Source: Arthrobacter sp. StoSoilB20 (lineage in GTDB: Bacteria > Actinomycetota > Actinomycetes > Actinomycetales > Micrococcaceae). From it: a stretch of 64,000 bases of DNA. The notes below the pieces were generated by a model. The model did no database searches. It worked only from the letters and a program-made list of their open reading frames with translations, and had not been told where the DNA came from. The translations under genes and the position numbers were made by a program. Shown here in pieces: positions 8,890 to 17,274 of this stretch. Numbering within the stretch: the first letter of the stretch is position 1; each line of letters begins with the position of its first letter. The stretch lies in NCBI RefSeq assembly GCF_019977295.1, contig NZ_AP024651.1, positions 4,154,001 through 4,218,000 of the forward strand, read 5' to 3'.

Positions 8890-9773
8890 CTGCCACAGTT
8901 CCCAGCCCCTCAATAGGCGGGCGTACTCCGGGCCACTCCACCGGCGCTAATCCCCGCCGCAGCACCGAAAAACGCCGCCAGCGCACCCTCACTTGGGTAT
9001 TGGCAGTGATCTCACTCTTCACCGTGGCGCCACTGATCGCCGTTGCCGTGCTGGCGCTCTCCCCGGAGGAAGCCCCCACACTGCCCTACGCGTTACCGCC
9101 GTCGTTGACGTTGGACAACATTGTCCGCATCTTCAACGTAGGCGAATTCCCGCTCTGGCTTTGGAACTCTTTCTTGTACTCAGCAGTGTCAGTGGTGGTG
9201 GTCCTGCTGACCGCTGCCATGGCCGCTTACGCCTTGGCCCGTAAGAGGTTCCCGGGACGGAACGCGCTGCTGTGGGCCATTATCGCCACCATGATGGTGC
9301 CCGTTCAGGCCACCCTGATTCCCACGTTCATCCTCATCTCCAAGATGGGCGGCGTGAACACCCTGTGGGGCCTGATCCTGCCCACCTTGGCCAACGCCCA
9401 GGCGATCTTCCTCATCCGCCAGTTCGTCAGGGACATGCCCGAGGAGCTCTTCGACGCAGCCCGCATTGACGGCGCCGGTGAGTGGCGTACTTTCTGGCAG
9501 ATCGTTCTTCCGCTGATCCGTCCGGTCCTGGCAACGCTGGCGATCTTCGTCTTCCTGTGGCACTGGAACGACCTCCTCTGGCCACTGGTGGTGGGTCAAT
9601 CCGACACTGCCCGGACGCTTACCGTGGGCTTGGCAACCTTGAACACCGAGACGGCCTCCACGTCCAACGTCATGGCTGCAACACTGGTCAGTTTCATCCC
9701 GTGCCTGGTGATTTTCGCCCTCCTGCAGAAGCACATCGTCGCCAGCATCACGCACAGCGGGGTCAAGGGATGA
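8886..9773 (+). CDS. sugar ABC transporter permease (module 1, MalG-type)
   Basis: A 295-aa second membrane subunit, starting at GTG within the stop of the previous gene. It has a charged N-terminus (about 35 residues), six transmembrane segments and the EAA motif (ELFDAARIDGAGEWRTFWQIVLPLIRP). It pairs with the MalF-type subunit at 7933-8889. Its stop overlaps the ATG of the oxidoreductase at 9770, so the importer and the first catabolic enzyme after it are co-translated. Confidence 0.92.
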   Translation: MTATVPSPSIGGRTPGHSTGANPRRSTEKRRQRTLTWVLAVISLFTVAPLIAVAVLALSPEEAPTLPYALPPSLTLDNIVRIFNVGEFPLWLWNSFLYSAVSVVVVLLTAAMAAYALARKRFPGRNALLWAIIATMMVPVQATLIPTFILISKMGGVNTLWGLILPTLANAQAIFLIRQFVRDMPEELFDAARIDGAGEWRTFWQIVLPLIRPVLATLAIFVFLWHWNDLLWPLVVGQSDTARTLTVGLATLNTETASTSNVMAATLVSFIPCLVIFALLQKHIVASITHSGVKG

Positions 9774-10690
9774 CCGCTATTGCGCCCATCCGCTTCGGAC
9801 TCATCGGTGTGGACTCCCCGCACGCGCCTTCGTTTACCCGCCTCTTCGGCAACGGTTCCGACGGCGTTGTCCCCGGCGGCACGGTGACGCACGCCTGGAA
9901 GGGGGAACCGGCGTCGGACTTTCCGTTGAGCCGCGACCGGATCGACGACTTCGCGGACGAGGTGAGCGGGTTGGGCGTCACCATGTGCGATTCGCCGGAA
10001 GCCGTGGCCGAGGCCTGCGATGCCCTGCTGATCGTGTCCTCCGATGCAAGGACGCACCCACGCTATTTTGAGCGCGTGGTGCGGTTCGGCAAGCCGATTT
10101 ACGTGGACACCCGGTTCGCTCCTACCCTTGCTGAGGCCCGCACCATGCTCGCCCAGGCGCAGGCTTCCGGAACTTTGGTCCTGGCCGGCTCTCCCAAGCG
10201 GTTCACGCCTGAGTTCCAGGAGGCCCTTTCCCGCGGGACCGGGCAATCCGTATCTTTGGAAGGTCCCCTCCCCACCCAGCCCGGCCACCCGGGCCTTTCC
10301 TGGTACGGCGTGCATCTGGTGGACCTCGCAGTGGCCGCCCTGGGGGCCGGACCGGAGACGGTAACGGTCGACGCCGTTAGGCCGGGGTCACCGGCCAGCG
10401 CCACCAGCGTGACGGTCCGCTGGGGAGACGGCCGCGTGGTCTCGTTGACGGGCGAAGCGGAATGGAGCGCCTTTACGTCAGGACGCATCGACACCGATCG
10501 CGGCTGTTCCGAGTTCTCCATCGAGGCGGGTCCGCCCATGCTGGTGGGCCTTCTTGACGGGATCGTGAGTTCCATCCGGACCGGGACACCGAATGTGCCG
10601 TTGCGGGAGATCCTCAGCATCGTGGCAATCGTGGAAGCCGCCAATAAGAGCCTGGAAGCCGGCACGCCCGTCAGCCTCTCACCCAACTGA
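9770..10690 (+). CDS. Gfo/Idh/MocA family oxidoreductase
   Basis: A 306-aa NAD(P)-dependent oxidoreductase-like protein. The N-terminus IRFGLIGVDSPHAPSF is a Rossmann strand-turn with a degenerate glycine motif, followed by DALLIVSSDARTH and GKPIYVDTRFAPTLAEA, where this family normally has the EKP catalytic lysine block. Here the motif reads GKPIYVDTR. The C-terminal half is an alpha/beta domain. The ATG at 9770 overlaps the permease stop. In importer operons such enzymes oxidise or epimerise the imported sugar; the exact reaction cannot be stated. The unusual SPHA segment in the cofactor region makes its cofactor use uncertain. Confidence 0.75.
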   Translation: MTAIAPIRFGLIGVDSPHAPSFTRLFGNGSDGVVPGGTVTHAWKGEPASDFPLSRDRIDDFADEVSGLGVTMCDSPEAVAEACDALLIVSSDARTHPRYFERVVRFGKPIYVDTRFAPTLAEARTMLAQAQASGTLVLAGSPKRFTPEFQEALSRGTGQSVSLEGPLPTQPGHPGLSWYGVHLVDLAVAALGAGPETVTVDAVRPGSPASATSVTVRWGDGRVVSLTGEAEWSAFTSGRIDTDRGCSEFSIEAGPPMLVGLLDGIVSSIRTGTPNVPLREILSIVAIVEAANKSLEAGTPVSLSPN

Positions 10691-10724
10691 GCAACAGCTA
10701 TCTTTTACTAGCCAAAGGAAGCCC

Positions 10725-11516
10725 ATGGCAGAAGTCATCATTGTCCGCGACCCCATCGAGGCCGGAAGCGTCGCTGCATCCATCTTTATGCAGCAAATCA
10801 TCGCAAACCCCGCCACCGTCCTGGGCCTGGCAACAGGTTCCACCCCGCTGACAACCTATTCGGCCTTGGCCAAGGAAGTGCGGGAGCACAGCATTGATGT
10901 GTCCCGCGTGGGTGGCTTCGCCTTGGACGAGTACCTCGGCGTCCCGCCTGAGCACCCGGAAAGCTACCGTTCGGTGATTGCCCGCGAGGTTGTGGAACCG
11001 CTGGGGCTTACTCCGGAGCAGGTGTTCACTCCGCGGGGAACGGGCCCCGACATCGCCCGCGCCGGAGCCGAGTACGAAGCCATGATCACGGACGCCGGGG
11101 GCATCGACATCCAAATCCTGGGCATCGGTTCCAACGGCCACGTGGGATTCAACGAGCCCGGGTCCTCCCTCGCATCAATCACGCGTATCAAGGCACTGGC
11201 CGAACAGACGCGCAGGGACAACGCGCGGTTCTTTGGTTCCTTGGAAGAAGTCCCAACCCATTGCATTACCCAAGGGCTTGGGACCATCCTCCGGGCAAGG
11301 CAGTTGGTGCTGTTGGCGTTCGGTTCCTCTAAGGCAAAGGCTGTTGCCGCTGCGTTGGAAGGCCCAGTGTCCTCGGCAGTTCCGGGCTCCGTCATTCAGC
11401 AGCATCCGCGGGCGACGGTGATCATCGACGAGGACGCCGCCGCCCGGCTGGCGCACTCGGAGTACTACCGGCACGCATGGCAATCGGCACAAGATCTGCG
11501 TGCAGTAGATTTCTAG
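10725..11516 (+). CDS. nagB: glucosamine-6-phosphate deaminase
   Basis: A 263-aa NagB-type enzyme converting glucosamine 6-phosphate to fructose 6-phosphate and ammonia. The phosphate-binding ATGSTPLTTY (residues 36-45), the catalytic Asp68 in FALDEYLG and the catalytic histidine loop GIGSNGHVGFNEPG (His139) are all present. The start has AAAGGAAG at 10713-10720. It lies 34 nt downstream of the oxidoreductase and closes the module 1 operon. It is the strongest evidence that the imported compound is, or yields, an amino sugar. No nagA or amino-sugar kinase is in the window, so these steps must be supplied elsewhere or the substrate is not N-acetylated. Confidence 0.92.
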   Translation: MAEVIIVRDPIEAGSVAASIFMQQIIANPATVLGLATGSTPLTTYSALAKEVREHSIDVSRVGGFALDEYLGVPPEHPESYRSVIAREVVEPLGLTPEQVFTPRGTGPDIARAGAEYEAMITDAGGIDIQILGIGSNGHVGFNEPGSSLASITRIKALAEQTRRDNARFFGSLEEVPTHCITQGLGTILRARQLVLLAFGSSKAKAVAAALEGPVSSAVPGSVIQQHPRATVIIDEDAAARLAHSEYYRHAWQSAQDLRAVDF

Positions 11517-11558
11517 GTGGGGGCAATCCATCGTCCCGCAGACTCAAGGGGGCATTAC

Positions 11559-12407
11559 GTGGACCAATCCGTCCGTTCATCACCGTGGAAAGCGTTCTGG
11601 GATAAGGGTGGTTGGTGGCGGGCCATCCTGCTGGCCGTTCTCTATATGGCGATTTACCTTGGTGCCGGCCTGGTGATTGGTCCCATTGCGGGAGACCAGG
11701 TGGTAGCCGAGGACCTCTTCCGCACGCCCGAGAGCGTCTTTGTCGGCCTGACGTTGTCGCTGATTATTGGCAGCGCGGCACTGGCAGCATTCGTGTATTC
11801 GGTGAAGTGGTTTAAACCGCTGTTCGCTCCCCAGCCGATCAAGGGTAGCTGGTGGATGTGGGTTGCGCCGTTCTTCCTGGTGGCTGCCATTGCGCTGCGC
11901 TTTCTGGGCATCAACTACAGCAGCTATCAGGCATCCGTGGTGGTCATCATGCTGCTCACGGGTTTGCTGATCGGTTTTGCCGAGGAAATCCTTACCCGCG
12001 GCATCGTGGTGAAAATGCTGCGCGACTCCGGGAAGCCGGAGTGGGTAGTCATGGTGCTGTCTTCCTTGGTCTTTGCGTTGCTTCATTCCGCGAACGTCTT
12101 GTCAGGCATGCCGATCGTCACCGTCTTGGTGACCGTGCTGTTTACGTTCGGCTTCGGCATTTGCATGTACTTGACTCTCCGGGTCACCGGCAACCTGATC
12201 TGGCCCATGATCCTGCATGCCCTCTACGACCCCACGCTCTTCCTGTCAACTGGCGGCATCGACCAGGCCGCCGCGGGTCCGCAGAGCCCGCTATTACAGT
12301 TGGCAGGCCCGGCCAACATGATCTACATGCTGATCGCCGTAGTCGCGTTGATTTTCGTTCGCGGACGGGTGCAGCGTGAACCCCTCGCCGTTCCGGTCCT
12401 GCGCTAG
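11559..12407 (+). CDS. CPBP family intramembrane metalloprotease
   Basis: A 282-aa polytopic membrane protein with the Abi/CAAX (Rce1-like) motifs: Glu142-Glu143-x3-Arg147 (AEEILTR), His176 in FALLH and His220-x3-Asp224 (HALYD). About eight hydrophobic segments are visible. I chose GTG 11559 because AAGGGGG lies 6 nt upstream; a frame to 11517 would start directly at the nagB stop. These proteases cleave membrane or prenylated substrates, and in bacteria many have bacteriocin-immunity or unknown roles. It may be read through from nagB, but no functional link to sugar catabolism is evident. Confidence 0.85.
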   Translation: MDQSVRSSPWKAFWDKGGWWRAILLAVLYMAIYLGAGLVIGPIAGDQVVAEDLFRTPESVFVGLTLSLIIGSAALAAFVYSVKWFKPLFAPQPIKGSWWMWVAPFFLVAAIALRFLGINYSSYQASVVVIMLLTGLLIGFAEEILTRGIVVKMLRDSGKPEWVVMVLSSLVFALLHSANVLSGMPIVTVLVTVLFTFGFGICMYLTLRVTGNLIWPMILHALYDPTLFLSTGGIDQAAAGPQSPLLQLAGPANMIYMLIAVVALIFVRGRVQREPLAVPVLR

Positions 12408-12426
12408 CCCAGGCGACACAGCAGAA

Positions 12427-12477
12427 AACTGAAGCGTTCGACGGCGGGTGCCGCACCCGCCGTCGAACGCTCCAGTT
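12427..12477. terminator. strong bidirectional terminator hairpin
   Basis: A long inverted repeat with a 17-bp perfect core (12434-12450 with 12454-12470, loop CCG) extends to about 24 pairs with one mismatch. It lies between the convergent CPBP and DHFR-like genes. It does not share the outer-arm sequence of the hairpin family seen at 2.9, 26.4, 28.5, 36.9 and 58.4 kb. Confidence 0.75.
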
Positions 12478-12503
12478 AAGTGCAGCGGCAGTTTACTGCG
12501 GCT

Positions 12504-13112
12504 TCAGGATTGACCGATATCGATGCCCGTAACCGGCGCCCCGGCACGCTCGTACGCCAGCGCTACCGCCCCGTTGGGAAAGCCCTGCGGCGGCTGAACC
12601 AACCGGAAAGCCGCGGGTACCCCGGCTCCGTCGGCCCACAAGCGCTTGCCTGTGCCGAAGGTGAGCGGGTAAAGGTACAAATTGAGCCGGTCCACCAGGT
12701 CCGCGTCGAGGAGTGACCGTACCAGTTCGCCGCTGCCGATCACGTGGATATCGTTGAAGCGCTCCTTCAGGGCAGCGAGCTGATCAAGGTTTCCCAACGT
12801 CGTCGTTCCGTCCCACTGAGGGTCGGTCAAGGTCTTGGAAACCACGAATTTGGGCAGGCCGTTCAGTGTCCGGGCAATGTGGTCGTCCTGGTTGGGCCAG
12901 TATGCGGCGAAGATGTCGTACGTCCGCCGACCCAGCAGAAGGGCGTCCATCCGGTTAATCCCATCGACGATCGCGGCACCGGCTTCCTCATCTGAGTAGG
13001 CGGCCTGCCATCCGCCGTGCTCGAAGCCGCCCGAGCGGTCCTCGTCCGGGCCGCCCGGGGCCTGGTACACGCCGTCGAGGGTGATGAAGAGGTCAACGGA
13101 CAGAATTCCCAT
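12504..13112 (-). CDS. dihydrofolate reductase family protein (RibD C-terminal type)
   Basis: A 202-aa protein of the RibD_C/DHFR-like fold. The N-terminus ILSVDLFITLDGVYQAPGG is characteristic, followed by LLGRRTYDIF and IHVIGSGELVRSLL, the NADPH-binding region. The ATG at 13112 has a good CAGGAGAACACC leader. Proteins of this group are common actinobacterial NADPH-dependent reductases of unknown substrate, distinct from folate-cycle FolA. The gene is convergent with the CPBP gene and monocistronic by appearance. Confidence 0.85.
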   Translation of the reverse strand: MGILSVDLFITLDGVYQAPGGPDEDRSGGFEHGGWQAAYSDEEAGAAIVDGINRMDALLLGRRTYDIFAAYWPNQDDHIARTLNGLPKFVVSKTLTDPQWDGTTTLGNLDQLAALKERFNDIHVIGSGELVRSLLDADLVDRLNLYLYPLTFGTGKRLWADGAGVPAAFRLVQPPQGFPNGAVALAYERAGAPVTGIDIGQS

Positions 13113-13227
13113 GGTGTTCTCCTGTTAAGGGTTGGGGTCTGGTCTTGCCGGTGTGCAGTGCGCTTCCGCGGACATCCTAGTCCTGGCACAGAGCCGGCGG
13201 GAGGGTCGCGCGGTGAAGGCAATGCGA

Positions 13228-13722
13228 CTAATTTACAAGCGTCTCCTGGGAGGCGCTCGGCTGTTCCTCGTCAGGATCTGCCCATTCGAGGGCAGCGACA
13301 AGGTGGCTTTCGTTGGGCAGGGCTTGCTGTTCGGAGGCCGGGAGCTTGTCGTATGTATAGGCGGCCACTGCCATGGGTGAGGTGACGTGCCCCCACGGCA
13401 ATTGTGCAACAACTTGTTGCACAATTGGGTCCGGCCATGCGTCGGCAAAGGCCCGCATATAAAAGAGGTTCCGTCAAGACAGACCCTTCATATCCGGGAA
13501 CTCTGCACGGAGGTCCTCGGCCAGGCGCCCCATGACGCCGCTCCCCCATTGCTCGATCTGCTGACGCTCCAACACAGTCTTCCCGATCGACCAATACAAC
13601 TCGATCAGCTGTGTGTTGACGGTTCGACGGGCGGTCTGACGCGCATCGCGCACGCGTTTCTTGAGCGCATCCAAGAGATCTTTGTAATCTGCGGGTAAAG
13701 CCAGGGCACGCGAATCAGTCAT
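13228..13722 (-). pseudogene. remnant of a DUF1016 (YhcG-type) nuclease gene
   Basis: Reading leftward, residues from 13722 match the DUF1016 N-terminal domain (LYWSIGKTVLERQQ, then GVMGRLAEDLRAEFPDMKGLS). A TGA follows exactly where the family has the first Arg of SRRNLxYMR; CGA to TGA would explain it. The same frame continues NLFYMRAFADAWPDPIVQQVVAQLPWGH. It then jumps straight to TSPMAVAAYTYDKLP...LP, which resembles the extreme C-terminus of the family. About 200 residues, including the PD-(D/E)xK nuclease core, are therefore missing. A nonsense mutation plus an internal deletion make this a dead gene. Confidence 0.75.
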
Positions 13723-13766
13723 GCCTCAAACTATTGACCGCCACTGACATTTCTCAGAGCAGACCC

Positions 13767-14846
13767 CTACTCCGCGTCCTCCCCCGTCACCGTGGACTCC
13801 CGGATGATCAGCTTCGGGGCCAGGCTTACGCGGCGCAGTGCAGGCTGCACGGCGGAACCCGTCTTTGCCGCAAGACGTTCCATGCACATGGCGACGGCGG
13901 CATGTCCAACGTCGCGCTTGGGCGGGGCGATGGAGGTCAGGGGTACAGGGGCGAGGTCCGCAACTTCGTCGTCATAGGCCACAATCGCCAGGTCCTCGGG
14001 AACATCGACGCCGGACTCCTCAGCCAGGTTGATGAGCGTGATGGCCTCTTCGTCCGGCAGCACCAGGGCCGCATGGGTATCGGTGCGCCGGCAGTCCTTC
14101 AGGAACTTGGCAAACTCCTTCTGGTTGTTGCCTGCCCCCACCACTGAACGGACATATTCCATGACGGGTGCATCTGTTTCGAGGCCAAGCTTGGCCACCA
14201 TGCGCTCGTGGCTTTCGCGGAGCCAGGGTGCCGTGGAGCTGCTCGCTATGGCCAGCCCTATCCTGCGGTGGCCCAATGATGCCAGGTGCTCGATGGCAAG
14301 TTCGGCCCCGTAGCTGTGATCGGACATCACGGACTCGAACACCCGGCTTGACCGTTCCACCAGTACCACGGGAATCCGCAGTCCGGACAGCAATTCGAAC
14401 GTCGGAGACCCGGGTTCCAAGGGTCCGGCGGTGGCCAACAGTATGCCGTCCACCGAGTTTGCCACCATGCGCTGGAGTTGCCGGTGCTCATCCTCGGTGG
14501 AGTAGTTGCTGACCCCCAGGATGAGCCGCGCGTTCAGTTCCCTGGCTGCAGCTTCTGCGCCCCGGATAATTTCGGGAAAGTAGTACCCGGCGGTGGGAAC
14601 GATGAGGCCAAGGGTTGCCAGTGGCTGGCGGGATCTCCGGCTGACTGTTTCGCCCGGCCGTTCGGCCACCATCCGCACCGCTCCCCCATGGACCCTCCTC
14701 AGCAGGCCCTGGGCCGCGAGCTGTGTGAGGTCCCGGCGGATGGTCATGGTGGACTGGCCGCTCTTTTCGGCAAACCCGTTCACGGTCAGTGTCCCGCGCA
14801 ACTCCAGCTCGCGGAGTATTTTCTCGTGGCGTTCCCCGCTGAGCAT
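13767..14846 (-). CDS. DeoR-type HTH fused to LacI-type sugar-binding domain, transcriptional regulator
   Basis: A 359-aa hybrid regulator. Residues 1-55 form a DeoR winged helix (RHEKILRELELRGTLTVNGFAEKSGQSTMTIRRDL...GLLRRVHGGA). From about residue 75 the protein is a periplasmic-binding-protein-like LacI effector domain (LGLIVPTAGYYFPEIIRGAE, GILLATAG, DHSYGAELAIEHLASLGHRRIGL, DLAIVAYDDE). It is thus expected to bind a free sugar rather than a sugar phosphate. The start is preceded by AGAGGA. It lies next to the second propeller gene on the same strand. TGTTTGAC in its own upstream region (14873-14880, minus strand) matches repeats before both propeller modules, suggesting it controls itself and both. 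Confidence 0.85.
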   Translation of the reverse strand: MLSGERHEKILRELELRGTLTVNGFAEKSGQSTMTIRRDLTQLAAQGLLRRVHGGAVRMVAERPGETVSRRSRQPLATLGLIVPTAGYYFPEIIRGAEAAARELNARLILGVSNYSTEDEHRQLQRMVANSVDGILLATAGPLEPGSPTFELLSGLRIPVVLVERSSRVFESVMSDHSYGAELAIEHLASLGHRRIGLAIASSSTAPWLRESHERMVAKLGLETDAPVMEYVRSVVGAGNNQKEFAKFLKDCRRTDTHAALVLPDEEAITLINLAEESGVDVPEDLAIVAYDDEVADLAPVPLTSIAPPKRDVGHAAVAMCMERLAAKTGSAVQPALRRVSLAPKLIIRESTVTGEDAE

Positions 14847-14900
14847 GCCAATCCTCTTCCGGAATCCAAATGGTCAAACAAGCATAAATGAACGCTGTGA

Positions 14901-14947
14901 GGCCCGCTCTGCGCGTTAAATACTCGCCAGAGAGCGCAAAGCGGGCC
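14901..14947. terminator. hairpin downstream of second propeller gene
   Basis: Inverted repeat GGCCCGCTCTGCGC (14901-14914) with GCGCAAAGCGGGCC (14934-14947), 13 of 14 positions paired, loop 19 nt. It follows the stop of the minus-strand propeller gene and precedes the regulator gene on the same strand, so it probably separates their transcription. Confidence 0.6.
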
Positions 14948-14962
14948 CCGCAACGCCAGCCA

Positions 14963-16984
14963 CTACCGTCGGGGGTAGTCGTCGATCCGAACAACGTTCC
15001 GGCCACGCATCGTGTAGAGGTAGCCGTCTTCGTCGTTGGTGATGTGCGAGCCGCTGTACCAGCCGCCGTCGATATCGGCCACAACCGTGGCGAGCTCGAA
15101 GGTCTTGGGATCAAAGCGGAAAACGTCCGTGTCCGAGACACCATAAACAGCACCACGGTTGGTGACCAAGGCCGCGAATCCGGTGCAGACCGAACTGATG
15201 TCGGCCTGGTGCACCACCACGCGCCGTGGCAGGTCGATGACGAACATGCGCCCGGTCCGGACGATCCCGTACAAGTACCGTCCCTGCACAGCCAAGGCAG
15301 AAACGCCTGCGCCGAGGCCCGGATCGAGGCGCCACAGTTCCTTGCCCGTCACAGGGTTCATCGCCACAACAGTGCCGGGCCCCTCGGTACCGGGCCGTCC
15401 GCCGCCAAGGTAGGCAACGCCGTCGCGCGCTGTTACTGCACGAACCAGCTGCACCTTGTCCACGGGGTTGAGGAAGAATCCGGACTTGCCCGTGGCGGGA
15501 TCGTAGGTCCAGAGCGAGCCACCGCCCTCGGTGTCAGCCTGGGCGCACACCAGGACGAGCTTGTTGACCTCGTCCCAATGGACGTCCAGGGGACGGTTCT
15601 GTTCGGAGGAGAACTTGGCCACCTGGCTGATGGGCTTGCCGCTGCGCGGATCGTAGCTCCAGATGCCCTGGGAGCTGTACTGGCCGGTGTAAAGCACGTT
15701 GTCCACCACCACGGCGTCCTTCGCTTCGCCCGGAACCGTCATGTTGGTGACCTGCCCGTCCTTCAGCGACCGACGCGAGATGACGCCATTGCCGCCCACA
15801 TACACCAGGCCACCCCCGGCTGCCAGCCCCATGGCTTCCTGGGCATCCGACGGCGCTCCGGCCTCGCCGAGGTCCGTGGTCTTGTACGTCCCGGAAACGG
15901 GGTCGATTTCCGCCACGAAACCGAAAGCGGAGGTGACCAGCAGCTTGCCGTCCAAGGCATCAACGCCCCAGATTTCGCCCAGGAACGGCCCTTGGTATGG
16001 CACAGCTGCAACCTTGTTGCCGGACAGTGAGTACGCCAGGAGACCGGCCTCGTTGGCGAAGTAGACCTTGTCCCCGATCGCGGCGAAGTTCTTGGCGGTC
16101 TTGCCTTCGGATGCGGCCGCGGCGTAGGAGGTCGGGTTGGCGATGCTGACGGCGGCGATCTTGGAAGTGGACGTGGAAGCAGCCGAGCCCACCAGGACTT
16201 TGTCGCCAACAATTGCCAGGTCCCGGATGCTGGGATCTGCCACCATCTCTGCAGGCGTGACGTTGGTGAAGGTCTTGGCAGCGCGGTTGTAAGCGTAGAG
16301 GCATGCCCTGCTGGCGCTGCCGCCGCCGCCCAAAGTGCTGCCTGCGCCGAAGAAGATGGTGGAGTCCGTGGCCGCAACCGCACGGGCCAGGGTAGCGCCG
16401 GCATCGGGAACACCAAGGTTGGAAACCGTTCCCGTGGCGGGGTCGTATTCCCACAACGCCGGCGCCGTCCCGCTGCCGCCGCCCACAGCGTAGAGGCGGC
16501 CGTTGGGGGCTACGCTCAGGTCTCGGACGTCGCGGTCCCCGATCCGCCCAATGGGCTTGGCTTTCACACCCGGGTTGGAAAGGTCCCAGCGGAACAGGTT
16601 CGGCTTGGGCCCGGTGGTGTTCTGCAGGACGCCGGCGTACAGGTACCGGCCCGAGGCGTCGGCGGCCAGGGTTTGGATGGCGTAGCCGTTCTCCAACTCG
16701 GTCACCCCGGTGACCTTGCCACTGGGAACATGGAACGCCACAATGCGCACGGGATCCAGGTTCCGCGAGCCGATGAACAGCGTGTCGCCTACCAGCAGCC
16801 CGCTCATCAGGGAGAACTGGACGACGCCGGGGCCAAGGTCCAGCACTTCGGTCGCCTTGGTTTTGGACGCGGGAAGAGTGGACGCCGACGCCGACTGGCC
16901 GGCTGCCAGCCCGATGGCCGCCGCGAGCGAAGCCGCGCCGCCAACTTGAAGGACTGCCCGCCTGCTGATGTTCGATTTCTCCAT
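14963..16984 (-). CDS. Tat-exported PQQ-like beta-propeller protein (module 2)
   Basis: A 673-aa secreted paralog of the protein at 867-2882, of unknown activity. ATG 16984 has AGGGA upstream. The twin-arginine signal (SRRAVL, residues 7-12) ends with ASA near residue 34. The mature protein has repeated propeller strands (LWEYDPATG, IWSYDPRSG, VVAMNPVTGKELW, VFRFDPKTF). Conservation with the paralog is strong at both ends and in the FSLM...SRNL and QNRPLDV segments. It is transcribed divergently from the second ABC importer. A role in binding or cleaving a polysaccharide outside the cell is inferred from context; no enzyme family could be assigned. Confidence 0.82.
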   Translation of the reverse strand: MEKSNISRRAVLQVGGAASLAAAIGLAAGQSASASTLPASKTKATEVLDLGPGVVQFSLMSGLLVGDTLFIGSRNLDPVRIVAFHVPSGKVTGVTELENGYAIQTLAADASGRYLYAGVLQNTTGPKPNLFRWDLSNPGVKAKPIGRIGDRDVRDLSVAPNGRLYAVGGGSGTAPALWEYDPATGTVSNLGVPDAGATLARAVAATDSTIFFGAGSTLGGGGSASRACLYAYNRAAKTFTNVTPAEMVADPSIRDLAIVGDKVLVGSAASTSTSKIAAVSIANPTSYAAAASEGKTAKNFAAIGDKVYFANEAGLLAYSLSGNKVAAVPYQGPFLGEIWGVDALDGKLLVTSAFGFVAEIDPVSGTYKTTDLGEAGAPSDAQEAMGLAAGGGLVYVGGNGVISRRSLKDGQVTNMTVPGEAKDAVVVDNVLYTGQYSSQGIWSYDPRSGKPISQVAKFSSEQNRPLDVHWDEVNKLVLVCAQADTEGGGSLWTYDPATGKSGFFLNPVDKVQLVRAVTARDGVAYLGGGRPGTEGPGTVVAMNPVTGKELWRLDPGLGAGVSALAVQGRYLYGIVRTGRMFVIDLPRRVVVHQADISSVCTGFAALVTNRGAVYGVSDTDVFRFDPKTFELATVVADIDGGWYSGSHITNDEDGYLYTMRGRNVVRIDDYPRR

Positions 16985-17085
16985 TGGAATCCCTGTTCTT
17001 CGGTGGTGACTTTTCAGTAGTCGCTGATTCGGGTGTCCAGAATTCATAGCAGCGCCGAACGACCAGCGTCCAGCATTTTTGTTCG

Positions 17086-17190
17086 TTCAAACACAATTGG
17101 CATCGGTGATGCATCGCCGGAATGCGGTTCAAAGACGCAGGCTTCCTTGCTGAATGTTTGAATTTGTTTGAAACGTTGAAGATGTTCGAA
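17086..17190. promoter_or_regulatory. divergent regulatory region with repeated TGTTYGAA boxes
   Basis: Between the divergent propeller and importer genes (290 bp) the 8-mer occurs as TTCAAACA (17086-17093, opposite strand), TGTTTGAA (17155-17162), TGTTTGAA (17165-17172) and TGTTCGAA (17183-17190). The 10-bp step between the second and third copies equals that upstream of the first propeller gene. This is consistent with multimeric binding of one regulator, most likely the adjacent DeoR-LacI hybrid. Confidence 0.5.
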
Positions 17191-17274
17191 CTTGCCGATT
17201 ACATGGATTCATCGCATGTGGCCCCAACCACATGTCCCCTCTCTTCGCATCGCAAGTCTTCAAAGGAGAACACC

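Noticed and set aside
13228..13722. Possible intact DUF1016 defence-associated nuclease
   Set aside because: The nonsense codon and the missing central region leave no nuclease core, so it is recorded as a pseudogene, not a defence system.
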